Part shown: positions 12,466 through 21,973 of the stretch, piece after piece
Layout of the letters: every line of letters begins with the position of its first letter
How positions within the stretch are numbered: position 1 is the stretch's first letter
Origin: Drechslerella dactyloides
Lineage: Eukaryota > Ascomycota > Orbiliomycetes > Orbiliales > Orbiliaceae
DNA length: 64,000 bases
Direction: 5' to 3'
Assembly (NCBI GenBank): GCA_020064725.1
Contig: JAGTWJ010000013.1
Span: forward strand, 248,001 to 312,000
The notes under the pieces: generated by a model
Database searches by the model: none
Told to the model about the DNA's origin: nothing
Seen by the model: only the letters and a program-made list of their open reading frames with translations
Made by a program: the position numbers and the translations under genes

Positions 12466-12648
12466 TTATTTGGCCACATACTCATAAAGCCGATCAATTT
12501 CGGGATCAACTGGGACTAGCAACTCAGGTGTCAAGGGTGGACACTCTCCGCTGCCGAGACACCATTTGCAAATGGATCCACCGTCGAAGCCGGAACCCCC
12601 ACAGTTCCAACAAGGGATTCCATCAAAGGAAGAGGCTGATAGGGTCAT
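12466..12648 (-). CDS. small zinc-binding protein, half of a DnaJ-type cysteine-rich domain
   Basis: The 60-residue frame contains two CxxCxGxG-type motifs, CWNCGGSG (residues about 13-20) and CKWCLGSGEC (about 28-37), spaced as in one zinc site of the DnaJ/Hsp40 cysteine-rich domain. The full DnaJ domain has four such repeats, so only half is present and there is no J domain. Such modules bind unfolded or partner proteins; a chaperone-related role is inference. The stop codon overlaps an AATAAA-like signal. Upstream lie a pyrimidine-rich leader, a four-codon ORF and a TATA-like box. Base use is normal, unlike the AT-rich flanks. A spliced form is possible: the frame upstream (12656-12976) is open but has no ATG start, and a GT...AG intron could join the two. 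Confidence 0.5.
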   Translation of the reverse strand: MTLSASSFDGIPCWNCGGSGFDGGSICKWCLGSGECPPLTPELLVPVDPEIDRLYEYVAK

Positions 12649-12655
12649 AGTAGGG

Positions 12656-12670
12656 CTACGTGGATTTCAT
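12656..12670 (-). promoter_or_regulatory. upstream ORF MKST in the leader of the 60-residue gene
   Basis: A four-codon ORF (ATG AAA TCC ACG TAG) ends eight bases before the main ATG at 12648. In eukaryotes such short upstream ORFs usually lower translation of the main frame or make it conditional. Its use depends on the transcript start, which is inferred. Confidence 0.35.
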
Positions 12671-12871
12671 CGTCAGTGGCAGAAATAAAGGAAAGGGAAG
12701 GATAGAGGTCAAGATATGGTCACGTTTTTGTGGTGCCTCTTGATCAGGTTTCGAAACAATTCTTATGCCCTCGGCTATTTTTGAAGAAAGCGAAAGCTGG
12801 AATTCGTTGAACTTGAACTTTAGAGAGGAGGGCAGAGGGGAACTGAACCCGCAAGATCGGATACCCCGGAA

Positions 12872-12879
12872 TTTTATAG
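12872..12879 (-). promoter_or_regulatory. TATA-like box (CTATAAAA)
   Basis: CTATAAAA on the minus strand lies about 225 bp upstream of the ATG at 12648. It is followed by a C/T-rich leader with CAAG and CTTTC runs, typical of fungal 5' untranslated regions. The assignment rests on position and motif only. Confidence 0.35.
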
Positions 12880-13175
12880 ATTTGGTAGTTGCAAGTGATG
12901 AAAGACGAAAGAAACCTGAATTGTTGGCAAAAGCGGGATCGAGTAGTGGCGCCACGCTTGCATGAATGCTGATCACAGGTAAAACGCCAAGATGAGAATA
13001 TTTAGAGCAAGCGGATCACTCAAAGCTCAAGCTCCCTCCAACAAAGCGACACCAGAACTGATGCTCTGGCCCTTTCTTAAGGTCGACAAACATTCCTCGG
13101 CAGGTGACTCTCGCAAGACACTTAGGGTGTAGAAGACTTAAAAGACATCTGTGTTATTCGGAACCATTCTAGGAT

Positions 13176-13517
13176 TCAGCATTCACAGAACTCCCCTCTT
13201 CGGCCTGTCCAACTGGCTGGGTAACTAGCTGTTGAGAGCTGAGAGGATCTGACATCGATGCATTTATAAGTGGCCAGCTGACAGCTTCCTGGGGGTCGGC
13301 AGCTTCCGCGATTCGATGAAGGTGCATGTTGCGGCATGGACGGTGCATTAGCGTCTACATTTATGCCAGTGCTCGATTTTTTATATCCAGTTTTGGATGC
13401 ACCGCAGGTCATTCGCATTGAGTTTCCACATCTCCCATTTTCATTATGTATTATGTCCCAACTGGCTTTGGCCCCAGGTGTCAAGACAATGCTTTCTAAC
13501 GAGGCTGACGCCGCCAT
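13176..13517 (-). CDS. possible hypothetical protein, 113 residues
   Basis: From the ATG at 13517 the minus strand is open for 113 codons with normal base composition and ends in a Cys-containing tail (GRRGEFCEC). The peptide is rich in Ser, Gly and Cys, lacks a signal peptide or membrane segment, and has no domain I recognise. The opposite strand has overlapping frames at 13336-13542 and 13397-13726 of similar quality, so strand choice is uncertain. I rate it as a weak candidate, kept because it lies inside the only GC-normal island of the window. Confidence 0.22.
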   Translation of the reverse strand: MAASASLESIVLTPGAKASWDIIHNENGRCGNSMRMTCGASKTGYKKSSTGINVDANAPSMPQHAPSSNRGSCRPPGSCQLATYKCIDVRSSQLSTASYPASWTGRRGEFCEC

Positions 13518-13936
13518 GTTCACGGCAAAGCCTTGTTCCTAGATATGGCGAAAAGTCTGGTGATACATTCCTTGGAAATGAATTTGGAATACATGAAGCA
13601 TGTTGCCTTTTTGTTCTGGATCCTTCCGTTTTGAATCCTTCTTGTCTGGATCCCTTCGATTGGATCATCCTGTTTGGATCCTTTTTATTTTCAAAGGAGG
13701 GACTGAAACATTTCTTGAGTGTATAAGGACAACGAGGTGAGCTCGCTTTTTGGTGGCTCTGACATTACTCCTTTCGGCGCCTTGGAAACAAATTTTTTTT
13801 TACAAAAAATACTTATTATACGATGAACTCTGAGGAGGGTAACACTCGTTAAACAAATACGCAGACTCCAAAATATTGTTTGGCGATTCCCACTGGTAAC
13901 CCTCTTCTACCTACTCATCTATTGAGAATACATTAA

Positions 13937-13951
13937 ATGGCAGAATTTTGA
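13937..13951 (+). promoter_or_regulatory. upstream ORF MAEF before the 201-residue gene
   Basis: A four-codon ORF (ATG GCA GAA TTT TGA) ends 29 bases before the main ATG at 13981. The spacing would allow only limited reinitiation, so it may dampen translation. Presence in the mRNA is assumed. Confidence 0.35.
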
Positions 13952-13980
13952 GACAAGCTCTCGTCCCAGCTAAGGTCAAA

Positions 13981-14586
13981 ATGTCTACCGCTACATCCAT
14001 ATCTACGTTTGAGAAGGAGATGGAGTTCCTACGGGAACAGGTAACCGATCGAAATTCCGCCATCAGAACCAATGACACGGAGAAAGAAGAAGATTGCGAT
14101 AAGAAAATCAAAGGAAGCTTTGATAGGTTGAGCAAAGACTCTGTCTATCCACCGCCAGAAACCTATCCGGACGAAAAACGAAATGGCGCAAAAGCCTTGT
14201 TCCGAGACACCTCGAATGTCTACGCCAAAAGTCCCCGACAAGCGAAAAGTGCAATACTTTTGAATCTAGCGAAGGCCGTCCTGATGGCTAAATCCGGGTA
14301 TATTGCCCTCACGGCCATATCAACGCTCGCGGTGACGGGTATAGCAGCGCTTCTGGTAGGCTCTACGTGGTATGTCGATGGCTACGGCCATTTTGCCGAG
14401 GGTTCCACTATCATGCACCCGGACGGTGGTATTACTACGCTTCTCGACGAAAATAACAACGGCATACTCGATACAGTGCAGACTATCGATCCATCAGGTA
14501 CTGTCACGCAAGGAGATCTAGATTTAGGCGATATCATTGATTTCGGCGTGCAAGTCGCTACGGGCAGCGGATGTAATGTGATGTGA
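13981..14586 (+). CDS. hypothetical single-pass membrane protein with calcium-loop and CaaX motifs
   Basis: The frame is open from 13948, but the first ATG is at 13981 in a good context (CAAAATGTC), giving 201 residues. The N-terminal third is charged and likely helical (FEKEMEFLREQV), followed by a Lys/Pro-rich stretch. Residues about 105-127 form one hydrophobic segment (ALTAISTLAVTGIAALLVG) that could span a membrane. After it, DENNNGILD (about 156-164) matches the DxNxNGxxD calcium-binding loop seen in dockerin and EF-hand-like repeats. The last four residues, CNVM, fit a CaaX box, suggesting farnesylation. No family is recognised. Codon use is normal with no sign of RIP, so a real single-copy host gene is likely. 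No intron is needed. Confidence 0.6.
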   Translation: MSTATSISTFEKEMEFLREQVTDRNSAIRTNDTEKEEDCDKKIKGSFDRLSKDSVYPPPETYPDEKRNGAKALFRDTSNVYAKSPRQAKSAILLNLAKAVLMAKSGYIALTAISTLAVTGIAALLVGSTWYVDGYGHFAEGSTIMHPDGGITTLLDENNNGILDTVQTIDPSGTVTQGDLDLGDIIDFGVQVATGSGCNVM

Positions 14587-14631
14587 CCGAGCTGAGATTG
14601 CGATAGGGTTTTCGGATTTTGGCCTTTTTCC

Positions 14632-14648
14632 TTTTTTTTTTTTTTTTT
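14632..14648 (+). repeat. T17 tract downstream of the 201-residue gene
   Basis: Seventeen T bases start 46 bp past the stop codon at 14586, followed by GGTTTGGTTTGG. It may lie in the 3' untranslated region. Slippage would make it variable between isolates. Confidence 0.8.
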
Positions 14649-14724
14649 GGTTTGGTTTGGCTGGATAGAAGATTGCAAAAAGCTTTCCCACAAACTGGTT
14701 TAGTTTATATCATGGTCATGATTT

Positions 14725-14973
14725 TGTTATGGAATAACAGCCCAGACCCTGTATGAACCTTGGTCCTACGCAGACAATTGATCTGTGTAGAACATCCTTC
14801 CTTGGAGTATCATGATACTACATAGACCAAAACCCTATGTGGAAAGGATGACTATGTGGATTGAGACTTTGCAGTACGCGGGACCACACAGGGACTATGT
14901 CTATGTAGACCACAAGGGTCTACGCAGCATACGAACCTACACCGGAGCACCGCCACAGGGAAATATTACAACA
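14725..14973. repeat. solo LTR-like repeat, largely unmutated (about 249 bp)
   Basis: The repeat starts TGTTATGGAATAACAG and ends AAATATTACAACA, and keeps C and G on both strands. A RIP-mutated relative in opposite orientation lies at 20032-20281 with the same two ends. No internal retrotransposon sequence adjoins it, so it is best read as a solo LTR, probably of a copia element. Orientation is uncertain because both ends can be read as TG...CA. No clear target-site duplication was seen. Confidence 0.6.
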
Positions 14974-15140
14974 ATAATAAATTAGTTATAAATTGAAGTT
15001 TTGTAAAATACCTTTAATTATTAATAAATATCCTAAATCAGTTCCAACAAAAAAAAAATTATAATTTACTAGTACACATCCTGACTATTCTCTCACACCA
15101 CACATCCCTAAGCAGGGGGTGCAGCTGGCCGCTGACTGCT

Positions 15141-15182
<42 letters not shown>

Positions 15183-15272
15183 CAAACATGCCAGTCAACA
15201 ATATAACCAACAAAAATAACTAAACTAATATCTACACAAATTTGACATCCATCCAAATAGATATACCCCAAT
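14974..15272. other. AT-rich spacer with (AT)n microsatellite at 15144-15178
   Basis: The spacer holds an AT dinucleotide tract of about 17 units. Just before it, a short GC patch (GCAGCTGGCCGCTGAC near 15121) stands out. No gene is seen. Confidence 0.6.
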
Positions 15273-15473
15273 TTATCTCTCCATTAATCTTTTCCATCTC
15301 CTACTAAGATACAACCCACCAGCTACCCCAAGCATAAGAAACACAAACCCAACAACTCCAACACCTATACAAATTTTAACTATCATAAGAAAAGAACCTT
15401 CCTTAAGTAAAAAGATGCTAGCCTCAACAGTTGGCCCTACAACTATAAAAATATATCTATAAACAGTATTCAT
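15273..15473 (-). pseudogene. 66-codon open frame with two hydrophobic segments
   Basis: An ATG at 15473 opens 66 codons with two hydrophobic stretches (YRYIFIVVGPTV and MIVKICIGVGVVGFVFLML) ending in a basic tail (RRWKRLMER). This looks like the C-terminal end of a larger membrane protein with positive-inside topology. It lies downstream, on the same strand, of other hydrophobic minus-strand frames at 15738-18300. Those are broken by AT-biased mutation, so I read the set as one dead membrane-protein gene. No family is recognised. Confidence 0.35.
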
Positions 15474-15737
15474 ATAGTCAAAGAATAACTACTCACTTAT
15501 TATTAAAAAAAATGTATAAACTGCCAACATCAGCAACAAATTAACCCCATTTTTCCTCCAACAAACCTCAATCACCGAACCATGGACAAACACACCAGTG
15601 CCTACCCTCAATAAACCCAATTCCAATAGCAAAAGCAGGCCAAATTACTGTGTTGTGTATGTCCATACTGTCATGATGTTCTTTATCGAGGTTTCGCAAT
15701 AATCAGAGTACATAGTGGTTAACCTGGATATACAGCA

Positions 15738-18300
15738 CTACCCACAGATTTTCAAATTCTCAACAATACTACTAGTAATATAGTATCCTAATGGACATAC
15801 TCCCAATAAGAAGTATAGCCTATAGTAGTCTTCCAAAATTATAAGATATAGATATGGGTAGTAGTTAGTACCTAGATATAAACTTGTAATAAATACAGGA
15901 TTAATAAACTTATTGATGTGTATATCAAGTACTATTACATTAGTATCAACTAATGCTGTAAGGTTAAAATATGAGGCTAACAAAGTAAAAGTAGTTATCA
16001 ATAGACTAAGAAATATTACTATTATAATCATTCTATATAGTCTTGCAATATACTTATTTTTCAACACCAATAAGTCTTATATGTTATTTATTGATATATA
16101 AACAACAAAGACAAAAAGTTAAATAAATTAGACTCCAAAATTATCATTCCAAGCAACTAAGAAAAAACAAAAGGAAAAACCTTCATTATAAAATTAGAAG
16201 TAGGTCATATTAAAAACCTAAGAAACAAAACTTTTGTGCAGACACTCATATATTCAAATTCCCTAAACTTAGAGTTTTAATAAGGCTAGCTAGACAGCTA
16301 AGTAGGATTTTGTTGATCTAAAACTTAGCATCATTAAAAGCTTTAGTATATAATATTCACCTCATATATATATAAATGTTTTTATCATAGTATAAGTAGT
16401 AATAAATCTCCTCAGCTCATTATTATACAAATTTATAAATACAATCAGGTGATATACGGTATACATAAATATTATATACACCAGCAACTAGTTTGACTGA
16501 AAGATAATAAACTTAGATAATCAGCAATAACAATCATTATCATAGTCTATCCCAAACAATATATCCCTAACCTATTCTCTTATTAATAATTATACTAGCT
16601 CATGAGTTTGCTTTAATAATTTAAAATTCTTCAAATAAATCACTAGACTCCTTGGTATAGTTTTTCCTTTTGTTAAATTTAAACATATTCACCACAAGTC
16701 CAAGCATGCTAAGTCATTCCCAAACATTATTACTAATCCTAAGGTTACTCAGAAGCACAACAATCACAACTAACACACCCAAAATAACATACAAAGCATT
16801 AACACCTATAAGTGTATAAAATAAAAGAATAGATATTTTAGCCACAAAGAATTGGATTCTAAACTATTCCCATAGGTTTTTTTGTGGTTCCAAAACCCCT
16901 GTTGTATTGGCAAGAATAATCTAGCCAAAGCTTACTATGAATTTATCTGTAATCTACTATAAAATATTGTTGATTTTAGCAGTAGCCATGTTAACTTGAA
17001 GATAGAAGTCTGCAAAATCCATCAAAACAAACAGACCTAAAAATAAATTAACAATACTGGTATCAACTAAAGAAAAGAAGGCCCATATCACTAACATATT
17101 TAAAAATATATATTCTATTTTATAAAGCTTTATTTTACATTTAAGAATCACAGCATCTCTTCTATATTCAGATATCATAATATCAAAATCACTCAATAAA
17201 TCTCCCCCAACACCACCCACATAGTCATTTAGATTAACAATAATATCAACCACAAAATAAAAAGGATTAGAACCATTACCTTCAATTATTATCAGATACA
17301 TTAATTTTTAATTAAAGAAATAGCCACCGACAATACCAACTCAATCAAGGGAGAGGGGATTTTCTAAACTGACAATACCCCCTATTACATCCCCATAAAA
17401 GACATCTATACAATTAAACAATATTAAAGGCCCAGAAAAACTGATCAATTCACATTAACAACTAATTAGTATACAACTAACATTAATAACAAATATTATA
17501 GCTAAAAACTCAATTTCCAATAACAATTCCTTACCAATTACAAAAAAAAAAATACTTTTATTTAAGTCTACAATAAATATCTAATTATTTACTAACTAGT
17601 TATTAATGGTTTTAAGATTTTCAACACCACCAACAAGATAAGTTTTGAAGACAGCAACACTAAGATAACAACCACTATATAAAATAATAAATTCCTTAAT
17701 ATAATTAATAGATATTTACTAACTATATAAGGATATCTGAGAAGTCAAATATATTATTTACTCCAATAATACCATAGTCATAACTATATAAAGCCAAATA
17801 TCTATTACCCAAATCAAATATCTATAAAGTAGAAATATCAGTCTAGTTTATAAGTCTATTTTTTGAAAATATACCTCCTACCCAAATAATATCAAAAATA
17901 TTAAAAAAGAAACAAATAATTATATAACTAAGGTAGTTATCTAATATTATTTCTAAATCATATATTTAACCCACTTTCAAAGTATCTTAGATTTATCTAT
18001 AATTATAGTAACCAATAGGTTAAATTAATATAATATAAGTAACTTAGCAACATCCCCCATTATCAATAATTTTTAAATTTATAATATAATAAAAAAGAAT
18101 ATTAAAATCATGATAAAACTAGAAAACAACAGAGCAATAAAACTTAACCAAAATACTATAATTATAAAATTAAATACACTAATTTTGATAAAATATACCC
18201 CAACTTCAGAATTATTTTTAATAATAATTAATAAACTACCAATTATATGATATTTAAATATAAATCCAAGGAGAAGACTATAAAAAACAAACATAAGCAT
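15738..18300 (-). pseudogene. RIP-degraded membrane-protein gene remnant (minus strand)
   Basis: Three separated minus-strand frames, 15738-16070, 16957-17301 and 18079-18300, encode hydrophobic peptides with Phe/Ile/Leu-rich segments and patches of normal residues such as VVDIIVNLNDYVGGVGGD. G bases survive better than C on the coding strand. Stops separate the patches. Together with 15273-15473 they suggest a multi-spanning membrane protein of up to about 3 kb killed by RIP. The frames do not prove a single gene and no family is recognised. A duplicate elsewhere in the genome would be expected, because RIP acts on repeats. Confidence 0.35.
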
Positions 18301-20031
18301 AGTTAATAGTACAATAACTATAAATATCTACTAATATATTTTAGTTAGACCTTTACTGACAAACTACTAAAAATTACTATTATTCTGCTGGTATTATTAT
18401 TCTTATTACTCCCACTATTACTATTATTCCAGCACTAATGGCTGTAGTAGTAAAGGAATATTCATTCTAAAATACTAATTTAAAGATAAATCATTAAATA
18501 AAAGAATTCAAAATCATCATATATAAATAAACCAGCTCACCAAAACCATATAAAAAAATAGAAATAATAATATCTTGTCTGTTTTTTCTATAATTATTTA
18601 TAAATAAAATAGTTATAAGGCTAAATTTATGAAATTAATTTGGTTTAAATAAGAGCCTTCTGACTACTTCTTATGGTCTCTAAATACATTATAAATTACT
18701 AAAAAAACAAAACTATTTAAAAAATAATTTCTTATAGTAAGCTTACCACATAATATTTAATATATTATAAAGAAAATAAGGAAAATCTATAAGATTTTCC
18801 AAATACTAAATTTCCACCCTTATATCAGAACTTTTATAATATTATAATATAGTATAGATACTTGGTTATTAATATAAAAATATGTATTATTATAAGGGTT
18901 AATTTTTTTATTAGTATCATAGGATTTTAATATTTTTATAGCTAGTATAAAAAGATAATAATAAATAAAAATTAATTTAATTATAGTTTAAAAAGTACTC
19001 CTTAATAATTATGAGTATATAATAATACTAAAATCACAAATTTATATAAAATTTTACTATATTTTTTAATTTTATAGGGTCTCAGTTAATAAAATATATA
19101 TAATTTAAAATAACAGAATTATTGAATAAAAAGTATAACAACAATAAAAATAAGTTTAATAAGCTAGATTATTTATGTGTTAATTAATGAAAAGTAAAAA
19201 AAGAATATCTTCATTAATTAAAAATACAAAATTATATATATAACAGATCTTTATATAAATAATCTTGATTTTGGGTTAAGTTGGACAAGTTAAGTGTTTA
19301 TTTTGTTTAGTTTATTCTAGAAATATATTACACCAAAAACTTGTTGATCTAATGCTCATAATATTATATCTATGACTGGTAAGTTTGAAGTTCTTTTATA
19401 TATGTTTTTAAAAAGGGTAGCAGATTTTTGAACAAATATGCTTTCTGAATTATTATATATTTTAATAATTTTGTTTGAGTAAGTATATGTAAAAAGAGAA
19501 GCATCTTATTTCTAAGCTTGGGAATCAAACAGATGTTGTGTTGTTATACCATGGGTGGCTGTGATAGAAATATCAGCAAAAATTTTTGGTGTTATTCTTA
19601 TTATTAGATAATAAGGATAACAAGGAGGTTTTTTGGTATTTGGGTTATTTAGCTGTTATCCAATATATTTTTTGAATAGTATGTTTTATTATTAAAGGTA
19701 AGATTTTATTTTCAAATAATATATTATAGATTTTTAATATTTAATTTATTTGTTATAAACTCATAATCTAGACAATACAAATACTTGTATTTTGTTTTAT
19801 GCTACTCCATTCCCCGTTCTACATGCCATACTTCTATTTATAATGAAGTAAATCTAGTAAAAAGAACTCCAAACAAAAGTATAAACAGTAGGAGAAGCTC
19901 TTAGAATAACCATAAGAAATATTCAAACATTACTTTGATTGGAAAAAAAACCAAAAAATAATACAATATAATATACAAATCTAAAACAAAGTATTATCTA
20001 AAATACTTGGAACTCCTGAATAAATATTTAT
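18301..20031. other. AT-rich RIP tract, nothing recognised
   Basis: Short frames only, no domain motifs. A slightly less mutated stretch at about 19500-19640 keeps some G-rich codons, but no gene can be called. Confidence 0.4.
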
Positions 20032-20281
20032 TGTATAATATTTCCCTGTGGTGGTGCTTTTTGTGTAGGTTTATATACTATATAGAATTCTTTAATTTAT
20101 ATAGATATATTTTTTATATAGTTTTATATATTATAAAGTTCCTATTTATGTAGTTATTCTTTCTATATAGAAGTTTTGTTTATATAGTATTATGATATTT
20201 TATAGGAGGGTGTAGTAGATAGATCTATTGTTTGTGTAAGACCAAGGTCTATACAGGGTCTGGGGCTGTTATTTTATAACA
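20032..20281. repeat. RIP-mutated LTR, possibly the 5' LTR of the copia fragment
   Basis: Read on the plus strand it starts TGTATAATATTTCCCTG and ends TTATTTTATAACA. It is the inverse of the better preserved repeat at 14725-14973. Copia integrase sequence begins only about 60 bp after it, so if this is the element's 5' LTR then gag and protease have been deleted. Confidence 0.55.
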
Positions 20282-20339
20282 GTATTATCTTCTAGATTAT
20301 TAAAGATATAGTATTATAGATTAAATTATTTTTATCTTA

Positions 20340-20808
20340 GAATAATTAAAAAAATCTTAGATTTCCTAAGAATAGAGGACTATACTCTGTTAGATAGAGT
20401 GAACCATATTTGTGAACTATATATATATGGTAAGTAGATAGTAATACTAAATAGAGTATTAGTCTATCAAAGAACATCTAAATTATTAGAGTTATTCTAT
20501 ATAGACTTAATAAGGTTATAATAAATAGCTACTTTTTAAAATAAATATAAGATAAAGAATCTTGATAAGTTAATAACCTTTCTAGTAAAGTATACTTTTA
20601 TTTTAGTAGATGACTATTTAAATAATAAATAAATTAGATTTTATTTTATTAAAATGAAATTTAGAAATGAGTTGATTTAGCTAGTTATTATAGAAGAAAG
20701 ATATTTAATTCAAAAAATACTTAGACTAAAGATAAATAATGTGTAAGAGTTTATATCTTTTAATATAAAGGACTTCTATTTTAGCTAGGGAATAAAGTTT
20801 AAAATAAG
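20340..20808 (+). pseudogene. Ty1/copia integrase remnant, first part
   Basis: Frames read through stops give LYIYGK, VLVYQRTSKLLEL, LFYIDLIRL and FILVDDYLNNK. These match the copia gag-pre-integrase and integrase blocks that normally read CxxCIYGK, YRTDL-G and VDDYSR. The Asp-Asp pair of VDDY is kept. The frame is cut at a TA by the Fot1-like element starting at 20811 and resumes after 24598. It is dead by stops and insertion. Confidence 0.75.
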
Positions 20809-20816
20809 TAACGTCA

Positions 20817-21038
20817 ATGATAAGCGAATGGATCAGACAAGCGAGCGGATCACCTCACCACATCTACGCGCCTACCACTCCTTCTATACCTTATATCTCT
20901 ACAACTACTATAATGCCTGCCTCTACAACCAAATCTAGAGTTCTTTTAGCTATTAAAGTTATAAAAAAAAACCAAGAATTAAGTATTCAAGTTACTACTA
21001 AATATTATAATGTCTCTTATACTATCTTAGTTTACTAA
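20817..21038 (+). pseudogene. transposase 5' fragment of the RIP-dead host copy
   Basis: Seventy-three codons start at the ATG inside the TIR and track the intact transposase (MISEWIRQASG...SRVLLAIKVIKK) until a stop. Sense differences from the intact copy are mainly changes expected from RIP. The remaining transposase frame of this copy is scattered over 21039-21922 and 23817-24480. Confidence 0.9.
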
Positions 21039-21922
21039 TATAATAATTATTTTTTATGATGTAATAATATTCCTAAATTATAAAACCTTATAAAATTAAA
21101 AAAAAATACTATTATTTAATATATATTTAAATTATATATGTAGTTTTTTCATCTTAGGCTAGGTAGTGTGGAAGATATGGCTAACCAGTTATTGCTGATG
21201 TATAGTGATAATAGTATATAATATATTAGTAAAAGATGGGCTGATAATTTTGTTAAATATTGCCTAGAGTTATAGATATGTTTGTTTAGGAAGTATAATT
21301 ATTAATGAATAAAATATGAAGATCTTGTATTTATTAGTAAGTGGTTTTAGCTAATAAAGGCTGTAAAAACTAAGTATAGTATTGTAGACAATGATATCTA
21401 CAACTTTAACAAGACTGGCTTTATAATAGGTATAATATTTATAACTACTATTGTTATAGGTATTGAAATACATAATAAAGCTAAACTAGTATAGTCTAGG
21501 AATTATGAGTAGGTAATAATTATCTAGAGAATAGATATAGAAGGTTGGGTAATACCACTATTTATTATCTTTACTAGATAATACTATTTAATTAGCTGGT
21601 ATATAGTAATAAAACTATCAATAGATTAGATTATTATATTTTCTAATAATAGTTGAATAATAAATAAGCTTATTCTACAATAATTAAAATATTTTAATAA
21701 GTTTATAATATAGTATTATATTTTAGACTACTAGTTATTAGTCCTAGATGGTTATAAAAATTATTACTTTATTGTTTTTGAATTATACTACCAAGAGTAT
21801 AAGATTATTATAATCTATATATTATTATATTTATTATATATTTTCCAATTACTAGATATTAGTTGTTTTAGATTATTAAAATAGGTATATAATTATAAAA
21901 TAGAGAATTTAGTATATATATA

Positions 21923-21973
21923 ACGTCAATGATAAGCGAACGGATCAGACAAGCGAGCGGATCACCTCACCAC
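21923..21973 (+). repeat. left TIR of the intact Fot1 element
   Basis: Fifty-one bases match the complement of the right end without mismatch. Inside are two tandem motifs, AAGCGAACGGATCAGAC and AAGCGAGCGGATCACCT, 17 bp apart, likely bound by the two DNA-binding modules of the transposase. The transposase frame runs through it. Confidence 0.93.

Noticed and set aside
12765..12965. 66-codon plus-strand frame starting with ATG
   Set aside because: It is the complement of the likely leader of the minus-strand gene, has no domain, and no promoter features were seen. Either strand could be wrong, but the zinc motifs favour the minus strand.
12656..12976. 106-codon minus-strand frame
   Set aside because: It begins with GTG, has no internal ATG except the final MKST, and covers the likely leader and TATA-like box of the 60-residue gene. 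Kept only as a possible extra exon.
13336..13726. Two plus-strand frames (13336-13542 and 13397-13726)
   Set aside because: They overlap each other and the minus-strand candidate in different frames, with no recognisable domain. At most one of the set is real and none can be preferred with confidence.
18079..18300. Assignment of the hydrophobic remnant to a known fungal membrane family (DUF3176-like)
   Set aside because: A loose alignment was possible, but key Trp-containing motifs were absent in a way RIP would not explain.
14725..20281. Repeats at 14725 and 20032 as the two LTRs of one retrotransposon
   Set aside because: They are in opposite orientation and differ greatly in RIP load, so they cannot be the pair of one insertion.
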